This document shows positions 11,481 through 20,418 of a stretch of DNA of 24,288 bases, one piece after another; the stretch's first letter is position 1; the number at the start of each line of letters is the position of its first letter. The stretch lies in contig JBOZIK010000001.1 in the NCBI GenBank assembly GCA_051453625.1, positions 211,136,438 to 211,160,725 on the forward strand, given 5' to 3'. Under the pieces are notes generated by a model that did no database searches, was not told the DNA's origin, and saw nothing but the letters and a program-made list of their open reading frames with translations. This stretch comes from Welwitschia mirabilis (lineage: Eukaryota; Gnetophyta; Gnetopsida; Welwitschiales). A program made the position numbers and the translations under genes.

Positions 11481-12625
11481 TTATCTATTATGTTCCAAAG
11501 TTTGAAAGATCTTAAAATTTAGCCTAAGAATTATTTTAACATTGTAATGAAGATAAATAAATAATATAATCTAAATTAATGTTTTGCAAGCTAAAATACT
11601 TATCACAAATATAAAAATATGTAGAGGTGATGAAAATTTTATCTTGATGTTATTTTTTGGACATTATTGATAAATATATCATCTTGATTAGTTACATGAA
11701 AATAATTTTAATTAAATTTCTTTTTCTTATGGCAAAAATAGTGGCATCCTCTTGAAATTTTAACATTTCTTTCTTAACTTATGGAGTTAACAGTAATGGT
11801 TATTTTGTAATTTGAAAAGATTATATTACCATCTCACTAATTTGTCTTCTTTTGCTTATGTTGAAAAATGCCAAAGAACTTAAATCTTGTAACTTATGCA
11901 GGCATCTTTTTCATGATTATTATTTGTCAAAATAAGCATTTACTATTATGATAAAATATTATATAAAGTAATGATTAGGGGTTATGAAATCTTTACCATT
12001 TTTTTTAAGATAGTGTCTATTTGTATCCTTGTGTTTCTTCATATTCCTACATCCTCTTGTTGTATATAAGACTTCATTCTCCTTTTATTTGTATATTTTT
12101 GAGAAATCCTTTATTATCAAATCTCAGTGACTCTAAAACTTAGAGCTTAAAAAGCATTGAAGTCTTGAAATCCTTAAAAGTCTTAAAGTCTTCAAAAATT
12201 CACAAAGCCTTATATCCAATTTCTGGTATGTTCTTATTTAATTCTTGCATCTTTATATGGTTTTGTTTTATTCTTGAATATTATATGGTTCTTTATTTTT
12301 ATATCTTTGTATGGTCTTAGTTAATTCATGCATCTTTATAGGTTTCTTTACTTACATCTCTATTTTGTTCATTATTCTTACATTCATTTTAAGGTTTATT
12401 TAGGTGACTCTTTTACCAATTTCTTGATAAATTATAAGATTTTGAGTAGTATTCCTCATCATGAGTACTAGATTTTATTGTCTTCTTGATAAATATTATG
12501 GAAGTTAAGTGTGATTGTAATCCAAAGTCTATTGTTGTTGAGAATTTATGTCTTGGTGATGTATCTTGATCTTACATCTTCTTATGATATCTTAGATCAT
12601 AAACCTTATGAAAATGAGAATTCTA
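11481..12625. other. AT-rich stretch without a recognised gene
   Basis: No coding frame or domain was seen. Two weak quasi-repeats are visible: iterations of AAGTCTT between about 12160 and 12192, and TTAATTCTTGCATCTTTATA at 12238-12257, which recurs at 12321-12340 with one change. The LINE 5' end may extend into the start of this stretch. Confidence 0.55.
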
Positions 12626-12924
12626 TAGATTATCAAATGAGGTAGTTAAATGTGAGAATCCATAGATCACCAAATAACACAATAGGATTAATAGAACTAT
12701 AGATTACAAAATAAGGCAGTGGACTCCACAGATTACCAAATGAGACAATCGAGTATGAAAAATCCATAGATCACCAAATGAGGCAGTGAAATCCATAGAT
12801 TGCCAAATGAAATAATGGAGGAAAGGAAACTATATGAGAAATCCACACATTGTCGAATGAGGAAGTGAACCCCATAGATTACTGAATAAGGAATTGGAGG
12901 AAAATAAAAACTTATTAAAAAATA
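12626..12924. repeat. degenerate minisatellite of about eight units
   Basis: The phrase TAGATTACCAAATGAGGCAG and its variants recur about eight times, each unit ending in a form of AATCCA. Unit lengths vary, with short units near 29 bases alternating with longer ones near 37-50. Because units share a phase on the minus strand, they create an artificial open frame there. The array stops at a 100-N gap, so its true length is unknown. Confidence 0.8.
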
Positions 12925-13024
12925 NNNNNNNNNNNNNNNNNNNNNNNNNNNNNNNNNNNNNNNNNNNNNNNNNNNNNNNNNNNNNNNNNNNNNNNNNNNN
13001 NNNNNNNNNNNNNNNNNNNNNNNN
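12925..13024. other. assembly gap, exactly 100 N
   Basis: A placeholder gap. The 22 bases before it (12903-12924) are identical to the 22 bases after the next gap (13572-13593). Confidence 0.95.
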
Positions 13025-13043
13025 AAAACATTAAAGATTACCA

Positions 13044-13379
13044 ATTTCATTAGAAGAGGATATCACTACACACACTAGCGAATATTTTTAAAAGTTACTT
13101 GTGGGACTCATCCATGACAACAATGTTCTCTATCCCATTTTCACGAACTCTCTAACTATCATTAAAGAGCAACCAATTTATAAGGCTTATAATATGGGCA
13201 AGAAAAAATGCTCTTATTATCAATTAGAGATTATCTTTAGAGATGGTGAAGGAGACATGAAAATTTTAGAATCTATTGAGATGTTCATTAGTATATAGGT
13301 TAAGGATTGTCTCAGAGAATCCTTCCTCAAGTTTATAGTAACATTTACCAATAACCTTAGATCTGTCTTTACATTTACC
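13044..13379 (+). repeat. 336-bp copy of 16710-17045
   Basis: Aligned without indels to 16710-17045 at a constant offset of 3666, with about 14 differences, mostly transitions. Both copies keep a 65-codon open frame (13101-13298 here, starting at GTG), with six amino-acid changes between them. The frame continues past its TAG for about 27 more codons in both copies. The match stops abruptly at both ends. I do not recognise the protein fragment; see 16698-17048. Confidence 0.9.
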
Positions 13380-13383
13380 AATT

Positions 13384-13471
13384 AAATATTTTCTTGATTT
13401 AATTTCATAGATTTTTAGAAGTATGTTAATATATTTTTATTGAATGCACTTTTCTATAAACACTTACTTTC
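13384..13471. repeat. 88-bp copy of 5102-5189
   Basis: Two substitutions in 88 bases relative to 5102-5189. It follows the end of the 336-bp copy after only four bases and is truncated by the next gap. Confidence 0.9.
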
Positions 13472-13571
13472 NNNNNNNNNNNNNNNNNNNNNNNNNNNNN
13501 NNNNNNNNNNNNNNNNNNNNNNNNNNNNNNNNNNNNNNNNNNNNNNNNNNNNNNNNNNNNNNNNNNNNNNN
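13472..13571. other. assembly gap, exactly 100 N
   Basis: A placeholder gap closing the 447-bp contig 13025-13471. Sequence after it resumes with the same 22 bases that precede the previous gap. Confidence 0.95.
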
Positions 13572-13593
13572 AATAAAAACTTATTAAAAAATA

Positions 13594-14570
13594 GTTATTC
13601 TCATTTCATTTGCATAAGTTTGTCACTTAGAAATCTTGATTTTTCCTTATCTATATTAAGACTTGTCTTGCCTAACCCATACTAGGAGCTATGAAGTTTT
13701 CATGGTTCTCACTTCATATTCTTATGTGAACAGGTCGACAAACTGAGGCTTCTTAAAAGATAAATTAATTACCAAGTAATGCATAATGGAGTGGAGATTA
13801 TTCTTTCTAGTTTATGTTTGTGAAATTATATATGGAGTGTTAAACCTATAATCTTATCATGGATCTTGAATATCTTAGTGTTGTAATTTTTTTATGATCT
13901 TAGAAATACTTTGAAACTTGAATTATGTATATTCTGGTTGTGTATCTTTCTTGAAATTACCATAGAAACTATGATAAATTATCCTTATGAAATTATCTTG
14001 CTAAACTTTCATATTCAAATTATAGAATCTGAAATATAACTTGTTAGATAAATAGATGGAATATAAATAGAATTTTATATATATCTTAATCCATTGATTT
14101 TATAGAATTACAAAATGTTATAATATTTCATACTCCTAATATAATTCTTATAAGGTTGTGTTAGGTTAATTAGGCAAAAATTTCGTACTAGATGCTACCT
14201 CATCATTTTCTTGTAGTATTATTTTATGTAACATAAAGAGAAGAAACATTTAATTATAGAAAACTATCATGGAATTGAGGGCCACATGAGGATAATATAA
14301 AAATCCATTATTAGAAAGTTTATTTATTTCTTACCATGACATGATGTTATATAAAGAAATGGGGTGTTAATTTAAAGAAGGAAAGATGTTTAAAATAAAG
14401 AAAGAAAATATATTATAAAAGGGCGTTTTAATTAAATAAGAATAACAATGGAAAAGAGAGCCCTATGATAATTATTCAAATTACTTTAATTAATAGCCCA
14501 CCCATTCTTATATTATTGCTTCTTAAGATTGATTATTAAGGCAAATAGTGGGATAACTTGAAATGATAAT
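13594..14570. other. AT-rich stretch without a recognised gene
   Basis: No coding frame, domain or repeat was recognised. If the purine run at its right edge is a real polypurine tract, this would be the worn 3' end of an LTR-element body, but nothing inside the stretch confirms that. Confidence 0.5.
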
Positions 14571-14606
14571 AAGAAGGGAAAAAGGGGGGGGGGAGGGGGA
14601 AGGGAG
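14571..14606 (+). other. 36-nt purine run, candidate polypurine tract
   Basis: Thirty-six consecutive A or G bases, including ten G in a row (14584-14593), then GGGGG and GGG. The run stops exactly where TGTTGATC begins. LTR retrotransposons carry a polypurine tract, the plus-strand primer, directly before their 3' LTR. The closely spaced G runs could also fold into a G-quadruplex. Confidence 0.5.
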
Positions 14607-14824
14607 TGTTGATCAATAATTGAAGCATTTAAAAGAAGATGTAAATATTATGACCACCTCTTTTACACGTTATAACCTTGAATTAATATCCTTTTAATGA
14701 TTCAGTTTATTTTGTTGTGTTGTCTTTCACTAAAATTTCCATACCATTTCTTTAATCATCTATCATTACTCTTTAGTTATAAGTTATGGATCCCACTTAG
14801 TAACTTTCAAATTACTCATATTAC

Positions 14825-14831
14825 TATAAAT
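14825..14831 (+). promoter_or_regulatory. possible LTR TATA box
   Basis: TATAAAT lies 219 bases into the putative LTR. In such AT-rich DNA this motif is expected often by chance, so only its position supports it. Confidence 0.25.
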
Positions 14832-14907
14832 CATACTCTTGCATATTCTTGGTGCTATGTTTTAATTATTAAATCTTAAAATCCTTTATTCCTATATTTC
14901 TAGTTAA

Positions 14908-14913
14908 AATAAA
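14908..14913 (+). promoter_or_regulatory. possible LTR polyadenylation signal
   Basis: AATAAA lies 77 bases after the possible TATA box. It is a weak call because of the AT-rich background. Confidence 0.2.
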
Positions 14914-15070
14914 TGGATTCCTTTCAGCAAAATTTCATGATCTTACTATCATTTTATTTTATAAAACTACCTAAATAAATTAAATAATTATTTAATATCT
15001 TAATTAAATTTGGGTTTCTTATAAACTATATTGTAGCATCAATGTGAATCTTTTAAGTGGATCTACATTT

Positions 15071-15249
15071 TGGTATTGAAGCATCATCATTGAGGTCTTT
15101 CCATTATGAAAGGAGTGAACCTTACATTTTAGTATCAAAGCAAGTTAAAGATTTTTACTCTAGATTTTGGACCTCATATTTTGATATTATAGCATAAGTT
15201 AAATTTATTAGTTTTACAAAACCTAGGAGTTACATTTTGGTATCAAAGC
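15071..15249 (+). repeat. four PBS-like sites for initiator Met tRNA, in array
   Basis: The plant initiator-tRNA primer-binding site is TGGTATCAGAGC. Variants occur at 15071-15082 (TGGTATTGAAGC), 15130-15141 (TAGTATCAAAGC), 15182-15193 (TGATATTATAGC) and 15238-15249 (TGGTATCAAAGC). Starts are 59, 52 and 56 bases apart. Most are preceded by TTACATTT or similar, so the whole unit of about 55 bases is repeated. The first lies at the expected place beside the putative LTR. The last is closest to consensus, with one mismatch. Confidence 0.65.
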
Positions 15250-16697
15250 CTTAGTTGTGATTTCACTGGGCATAATTGCTATTAAGTTATAACTTTTAAC
15301 ACCAGATTCTAGGTTGAATTATTAGTTAGAGAAGATATTTAAAAGTTATAAATAATAGAGTTAAAACACAAGAAAAGTAAGTCAATTCTAAGTTAAATAT
15401 TTTTGGATGCTCTTTGTATTTTTTCTTTAGTTTTCTAATAATAGGAATATGAGTTTCATATGCATGATTTTATATAGGTTCTTGACTTTTTATCTCAAAT
15501 ATATTCTTATAAGGTTACTTTTATTGGATTTTTAAGCACAAGGCCTTACAAAAAAAAAAAGAACAAAAAAGAAGAAAAAAAGAAAGGATTTAGATTTTAC
15601 ATAGTATTAATATATCATATAAAATTATTTCTCCTTACTTCTAATGTACTATAAAAAGGATAAATATTTAACATGATGATGACATAAGTTATATGGAACC
15701 ATTAGTATACATAGTGTATTTTTATGCTTAAGGGTTGTTCAAGATATTATGTTATGTTTGCATATGTTTTATTTTATTTATAAATTAACCTATAAAAAGT
15801 ACAAAATACTTCTAGTAATTAATGCTAGCATGGTACTTTAAAAAAAAAAATAAGGGGAGGAAAAAAAATCATTTCTACAATTGATTAGGATGAAAATGGA
15901 GTATGCATTTTCTAATAAATCGGGAAGTTGTCCTTCACCATCATGAAAATGAATCAGTAGGCTTTGAATTTTACTCTTAGAACTTCTTGTGTCCCTTTCT
16001 AATAGAAAGATGTTGAAACTTTTATTTTAGATATTTTCTAGCAGTCTTAAAAATATCTTTCGCATTTGACAAAGTTTCTAGATACAATGTGCTTTGTTCA
16101 ATCCATTGAGGGTTAAGAGAGCTTCAGGACTTTGAACATTAGAGGATGATATAATTTATAAGAATATAAGACTCTACTACAAAATTTAACTTAGACATGA
16201 AGGATTTTATGCCTAGGCACATTCCTATTGAATACACATTTTTGTTTTTAGTCAAACACAATAAGAAAATTAGAATAAATAATAGGAACATTACTATTAG
16301 AGATTAAAGAAGTGCTACGTTTTGTGATCAATTCTCAAGATGTTGATTATTGTAGTTCCATGCCTATTCCTTATCCTATAAAACATGAAAAGAATATTAA
16401 AAAAGCCATTCAAGATTTATTGTTCAATAATTAAGACATAAAACAATAGAATAATGTACATTAATTAGAGATACTTAATTAAAACCTTTCAAGAAAGATC
16501 TATTGAAGCACTTATAATCCAAATTATCACTAGACTTTAAGAGAGCTATGTATCTCTAAATGCTTGATCTAGCTAAGTATGATGCCTTTAGTACTCATAA
16601 AGCAATGAAAAGATAAAATCCCAAAAGTAAATCAATCATAAAAATTTGCTACTCTCGAGTTTCTGTTGATCCTCTTAGGGTAAGGTAAGCATATCAT
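15250..16697. other. AT-rich stretch without a recognised gene
   Basis: If the LTR is real, this is the leader and start of the element's internal region. I could not read a gag or pol domain. It contains two A/G-rich runs (about 15550-15588, and 15841-15869 with GGGGAGG). All frames have frequent stops. Confidence 0.5.
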
Positions 16698-17048
16698 AAA
16701 TTATACAAGATTTCATTGGAAGAGGATATCACTACACACACTAGCGAATATTTTTGAAAGTTACTTGTGGGACTCATCCATGACAATAATGTTCTTTATT
16801 CCATTTTCACAAACTCTCTAACTATCATTAAAGAGAAACCAATTTCTAAGGCTTATAATATGGGCAAGAAAAAATGCTCTTATTATCAATTAGAGATTAT
16901 CTTTAGAGATGGTAAAGGAGACATTAAAATTTTAGAATCTACTGAGATGTTCATTAGTATATAGGTCAAGGATTGTCTCAGAGAATCCTTCCTCAAGTTC
17001 ATAGTAACATTTACCAATAACCTTAGATCTGTCTTTACATCTACCTAG
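16698..17048 (+). pseudogene. decayed unidentified ORF, first readable part
   Basis: The frame reads SLEEDITTHTSEYF, a stop, then a 65-codon open part at 16767-16964 (short motifs NMGKKKCSYYQLEIIF and RDGKGDIKIL). After a TAG come 27 more codons (VKDCLRESFLKFIVTF) to TAG at 17046-17048. The mixture of charged and hydrophobic residues looks like real protein, not translated repeat. The same part exists at 13044-13379. The two copies carry different stop codons (TAA and TGA) at the same place near the start. I recognise no domain. It could be the gag-like region of the LTR element upstream or a captured gene fragment. Its nature is unknown; that it is coding-derived is my inference. Confidence 0.45.
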
Positions 17049-17214
17049 TATTTTCATATTTAAATCTAAGGTTTTTGGCCTCAAATGAGTAAGGGAAGAG
17101 GACTAGATGTCTATAACAAGGTCCAAATGTAGAAAAGGATTAAGAAAATTCTTTTTCTCCTTTAGGAAGCTTAACAACGATGCTTTCCATAAAAAAAAGG
17201 ACATAAAAACAGAG

Positions 17215-17310
17215 AGAGATAAAGATAATTAAGAGGAAGAAGATGATGAGATATTTGCTGATGATGAAAATAATGAGCCTACATTAGATTTGGATGTGCA
17301 AAGTCAATAA
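17215..17310 (+). pseudogene. acidic coding remnant in a second frame
   Basis: A frame shifted relative to its neighbours reads RDKDN, stop, EEEDDEIFADDENNEP, then LDLDVQSQ and TAA at 17308-17310. A dense glutamate and aspartate run of this kind is common in linkers of eukaryotic proteins. If it belongs to the same ancestral ORF as the flanking segments, a frameshift lies on each side. On its own it could be a by-product of GAA/GAT-rich sequence. Confidence 0.3.
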
Positions 17311-17441
17311 CTTTTAATTTATATGGATTCAATTTCATACACAATTTTGATTGAATCTTTCTATAAACATTTTATGCTATTTTTTTGTGGCTTTAGTTCT
17401 TGAAGTGTTATGGAGCTTGTAGCTTTTATATATTTCAATAA

Positions 17442-17675
17442 AGTAATGATCCAAGTCCTTCTTATTCCTTCTGTAGACATGATCCATCTATTAAAGCTAA
17501 GAAAAGACAAGTGCAAGTGTTGCTCTTAGAATTAGTGGCAATATTCAAGAAATACGAGAGCAAAGAGGTACTTTTTATTGAAAGAGAAAAGGTATTTTTA
17601 GAGAAAGAGAGTTATTTTCTAGTCTTAACAAGTTACATAAGAAGTGTCCCTCATAGAAGGAACTGCATTATCTAA
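17442..17675 (+). pseudogene. decayed unidentified ORF, middle part (77 codons)
   Basis: Open for 77 codons between TAA (17439-17441) and TAA (17673-17675), without an in-frame ATG. It lies in the same frame as the segments at 16767 and 18060. The middle is a likely amphipathic helix or coiled coil with alternating charged and hydrophobic residues (LELVAIFKKYESKEVLF, then EREKVFLEKESYF). A basic run KAKKRQ lies upstream of it. The lack of a start codon suggests an internal piece of a longer protein. No family was recognised. Confidence 0.4.
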
Positions 17676-18059
17676 AGTTGTTATTTTAACATGTTGATAT
17701 TAAAAGTACAAATCATAATGCTGAGAAAAATGCTCAGTGCGAAGGCAAGTAACTAAAGATTGATGAGGAGTTTTTTCTATAAGCCATGAAAGAATGTAAT
17801 AGCTAAAGGCGCTTTGTGAATTGAGAAGATAATCTAAGATCACCAGTTTGACACTATCATACCTAACTAGCATCCCTGCCAAATGTTTTGAGGACATGAG
17901 TCCATCATACTAACAGAAGAAAAGGATAAAAACATAGTTAAATGAAAAAAATCAAAAAAGGTGGCCACAAACGATCATATACACATCACCTTTGATATTT
18001 GCAGATATACAAAAAGAGAGACATATCATTTCAAATGAAGTATGGAGCTATAGGATTGA

Positions 18060-18263
18060 ACTATTGGTGGAGATTTATTTTGTCTTACCAAAGATGAATT
18101 TAATAAAGCAATTGTTAATCTAAGAGATTACTTCAAGTTACAATTCCTTAGAGATGATGATGTTAAGATGTTAAGGTGGTGTATGTGCTTGCATTTATTT
18201 GGAGAAAGAGGAGTGAAGACCTATAATATTCACTATGAAATTTTCTTTCAATTTCAAATGTGA
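18060..18263 (+). pseudogene. decayed unidentified ORF, last readable part (67 codons)
   Basis: Open for 67 codons after TGA (18057-18059) to TGA (18261-18263), without an ATG near its beginning. It reads GGDLFCLTKDEFNKAIVNL, then RDYFKLQFLRDDDVKMLRW, then MCLHLFGERG. This is compositionally convincing globular protein. The same frame upstream (17676-18059) shows sensible peptide between stops, for example ATNDHIHITFDICRYTKRE just before this part. Several stops are explained by single C-to-T changes of CAA, CAG or CGA. I do not recognise the domain. Confidence 0.45.
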
Positions 18264-18852
18264 AAGTAAAAATACCATGTCATGTAAATTTTCCTTGTGA
18301 TGATTCTTTTTCATACAAATTTATTTTTTGGGATTCATTGAAGTGGAGGTATCGTCAAGTTTGAAAAAGAAAATTTTTTAAGTATTATGTTGTCACTCTA
18401 TGGCAAAGTTTTTGCTAGTCAATAGCCTTAAGGAATTCAACAAGAAATAGGAGGATTAAAAGTATGTTAGATCTAAAACCATTTTGTTAAAAATATTCTT
18501 TGATTTACTCCTTAGCTTTATTGCATTTTGTATTTCTTTCTATGTTTAGAGCATTGCCAGTATTTAAAGAATGAAACAGACTTATTTCACACATTTTATC
18601 CTTGACTTGTTAGGCTTTAGGATGATATATTATACATATTGATATTTAAAGTGGAAATTCAACTAGATTACACAAGAAGAAGTTCTAGAGAGGCATATGA
18701 AAATGCACACAACTAAGCTGAGTAGAGTGAAAGAGACTTACAATTTATGAGCTCAGGCCTGAGGAATTTCTACATAACATCTTTAGAGGTGAGTGTCTTG
18801 GTTTGGAGTAAGATATTATAGATTTTTTAGCTAGAATATATTGGCATATGGG
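18264..18852. other. stretch without a recognised gene
   Basis: AT-rich, with stops in all frames and no motif recognised. It could be the continuation of the decayed ORF or its 3' flank. Confidence 0.5.
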
Positions 18853-19095
18853 AATTTACAAATGTTGAATTTTAACATCAAACAATGATCTATGTAGTTT
18901 GAAATTGCATGATGATTTGAAAAGATAAAGGCTTTAGCACATAATAAAAGAACACTTACATTAAGAGAAGTATGTTGAAATAGTTATAGGATGTAATGTG
19001 AGGTTGTTGCGATGTGGATTTATGCAATATTAAAGTCCTTTAGATAAACCTGTAAATCATATAACTTATAAAAGACACGCGCTAGTATAGACGAG
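18853..19095. repeat. left part of duplicated block, copy 1
   Basis: Matches 20519-20762 at about 95% identity by eye, with one single-base indel. The last part (19075-19095) carries several CpG dinucleotides, unlike most of the window. Confidence 0.9.
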
Positions 19096-19824
19096 AGTCC
19101 ACCCGAATGTCGTAATCCCAATAAAGGCACTAGGCTCAGAGTTAGAGAATTGATTTCGAAAGGTAGTTTTTGGTATTTTATCCTTTTCTAACTAAAAGTA
19201 AATAATAAATTAAATGAAATGCAAGATAAATGAGGATGAAATGCAAGTAAATGAAAATGGAAATGAGATTCTACTTAGATCCTAATCCTTCTATCACATG
19301 GACTACTCTCTAGCCTTTCTGTCACAAAGACTATCTATTATATAATTCATATCAATTAAGAAGAGTATCTACTCATTCTTAATCAACATAAACTATTAGA
19401 TCTATCAATTAGAATATGAAATATGCAATATGAATGAAATAGAAATGCAATGCAAACCTACTACTAACCAATGCCAACCTTAACAAAGGTTGCTCTCATG
19501 ATCTAAATAAATCATAGAGCTGTCACTTAACTATGATTAACTTAAAGCATAAGGGACATTTACAGAATTGGAATGAAAGAGTATTTGTATTAATGAAAAG
19601 AATATTACATCCACTTACAATAGAATAACAATACCTCAATGGAAGAGACACAGCCTAACACCAAGGAAACCCCTTTCTGTAGCTACTGGATGGACCTCAT
19701 GCCTTCAAGCTTCCATCACAAGCATATCAAGTATAAAAGATGGTTTGGAAGTGAAGGAGGAAAGGGTATTTATAGTTTTACAATGAACTGTAACCCTAGA
19801 CATTTGTTAAGGAAACCCTAACTA
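19096..19824. other. middle part of duplicated block, copy 1; no gene
   Basis: The matching stretch of copy 2 is a 682-N gap, close to the 729 bases here. The start is CpG-containing (CCCGAATGTCG). Near the right end, AAAGGGTATTTATAGTTTTA resembles a promoter-like TATA region of the sort seen in plant LTRs. A short open frame at 19639-19821 is not supported as a gene. Confidence 0.5.
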
Positions 19825-19895
19825 TCCACATGGCTCATTTGACACTCTTTACAATGAAATTTACTACCGCAGTGTAAAAATAGTTATTGTCCTGC

Positions 19896-19913
19896 CTGTC
19901 ATCCACATGATAG
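19896..19913. repeat. hairpin, decayed form
   Basis: CTGTCAT and ATGATAG flank the loop CCAC. Compared with 21516-21533, CpG has changed to CpA in one arm and to TpG in the other, so most pairing is kept. Confidence 0.7.
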
Positions 19914-20170
19914 AGGTGACAATGTCGTCTTAATGCCTTAAGTTGTATGCCATGTGCTCCCATGGGTTGCCTGCACATGTTATTGATGCTGTCATCCTGT
20001 CAGTTATCCATGCCTTGGGTTGCATGCCCATGTACTATCATCAGTTATGCATCCTTTTTTGATGTAATTGAGGTCATCGTCTTGCATGTCATGGGGATAA
20101 CCAAGTATGCATGTGCTGTCTAAGTGTTGTCCATGTGCTGCTCCTATGTAACTGTGATAATGAGCTATTG

Positions 20171-20200
20171 TCCCCTCTATCATGGGGACGACAGAGGGGA
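20171..20200. repeat. inverted repeat, 11-bp stem
   Basis: TCCCCTCTATC (20171-20181) and GACAGAGGGGA (20190-20200) pair with one wobble position around the loop ATGGGGAC. It is related to the CCCCTCTGTCGTGTGGACGAC motif seen near 22736. Confidence 0.75.
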
Positions 20201-20232
20201 TGACACTCTTCACAAGCTCCTCAAGTAGCGTA

Positions 20233-20418
20233 AATTGGTCTTCTTTACCTTTAGTCCTTCTTCAATATGCTAAGTATTAGAACATGCCTGAAATTCCTCC
20301 AATTACACAAGGAATTACATGTTTTCATGATTATCTTGTTGTCTCTCCATAATCAGTAGAATTACATCTAAACTTGTATAAATGTCTTGCAAAAGTACTC
20401 CAAATACACCATCAAATT
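20233..20418. other. tail of duplicated block, copy 1; no gene
   Basis: AT-rich sequence after the shared region. The matching stretch of copy 2 falls in the 250-N gap, so whether it is duplicated cannot be judged. Confidence 0.5.

Larger units (their letters stand above)
14607..15067 (+). mobile_element. putative LTR of an LTR retrotransposon (461 bp)
   Basis: The segment starts TGTTGATC and ends GATCTACA, giving the TG...CA ends (TGT/ACA) typical of LTRs. It has a purine run immediately before it and a PBS-like site three bases after it. Inside, TATAAAT (14825-14831) and AATAAA (14908-14913) are in a sensible order for promoter and polyadenylation signals. No second LTR copy was found in the window, so the boundaries rest on motifs alone. 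A purine run on one side and a PBS on the other would mean a junction LTR between two element bodies in tandem. Confidence 0.45.
19825..20232. repeat. right part of duplicated block, copy 1
   Basis: Matches 21445-21891, with more divergence than the left part and a copy-2 length excess of about 40 bases. It contains repeated variants of GGGTTGCATGCCCATGT and two hairpins. Many differences between copies are CG against TG or CA. Confidence 0.85.

Noticed and set aside
12626-12924. Possible CRISPR-like array, because of regular repeats of ~29 bases
   Set aside because: Repeats are imperfect and directly abutting, with no unique spacers of constant size, and the context is eukaryotic. It is a minisatellite.
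12733-13050. Minus-strand open frame across the minisatellite and a gap
   Set aside because: It is open only because the repeat units share a phase and the N run hides stops. The peptide is a translated repeat.
14697-14879. 60-codon plus-strand open frame, hydrophobic
   Set aside because: It lies inside the putative LTR, and its composition is that expected of T-rich DNA.
15550-15588. A/G-rich run as a second polypurine tract
   Set aside because: It is mostly A, is not followed by a TG...CA LTR start, and fits an ordinary A-rich run.
17700-17897. 65-codon minus-strand open frame
   Set aside because: It lies opposite the plus-strand decayed ORF and shows no recognisable features. Probably a shadow.
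19639-19821. 60-codon plus-strand open frame in the duplicated block
   Set aside because: The copy-2 equivalent is a gap, so conservation cannot be tested. No motif was seen.
20004-20213. 69-codon minus-strand open frame
   Set aside because: It covers the hairpin-bearing repeat and is not conserved in the other copy.
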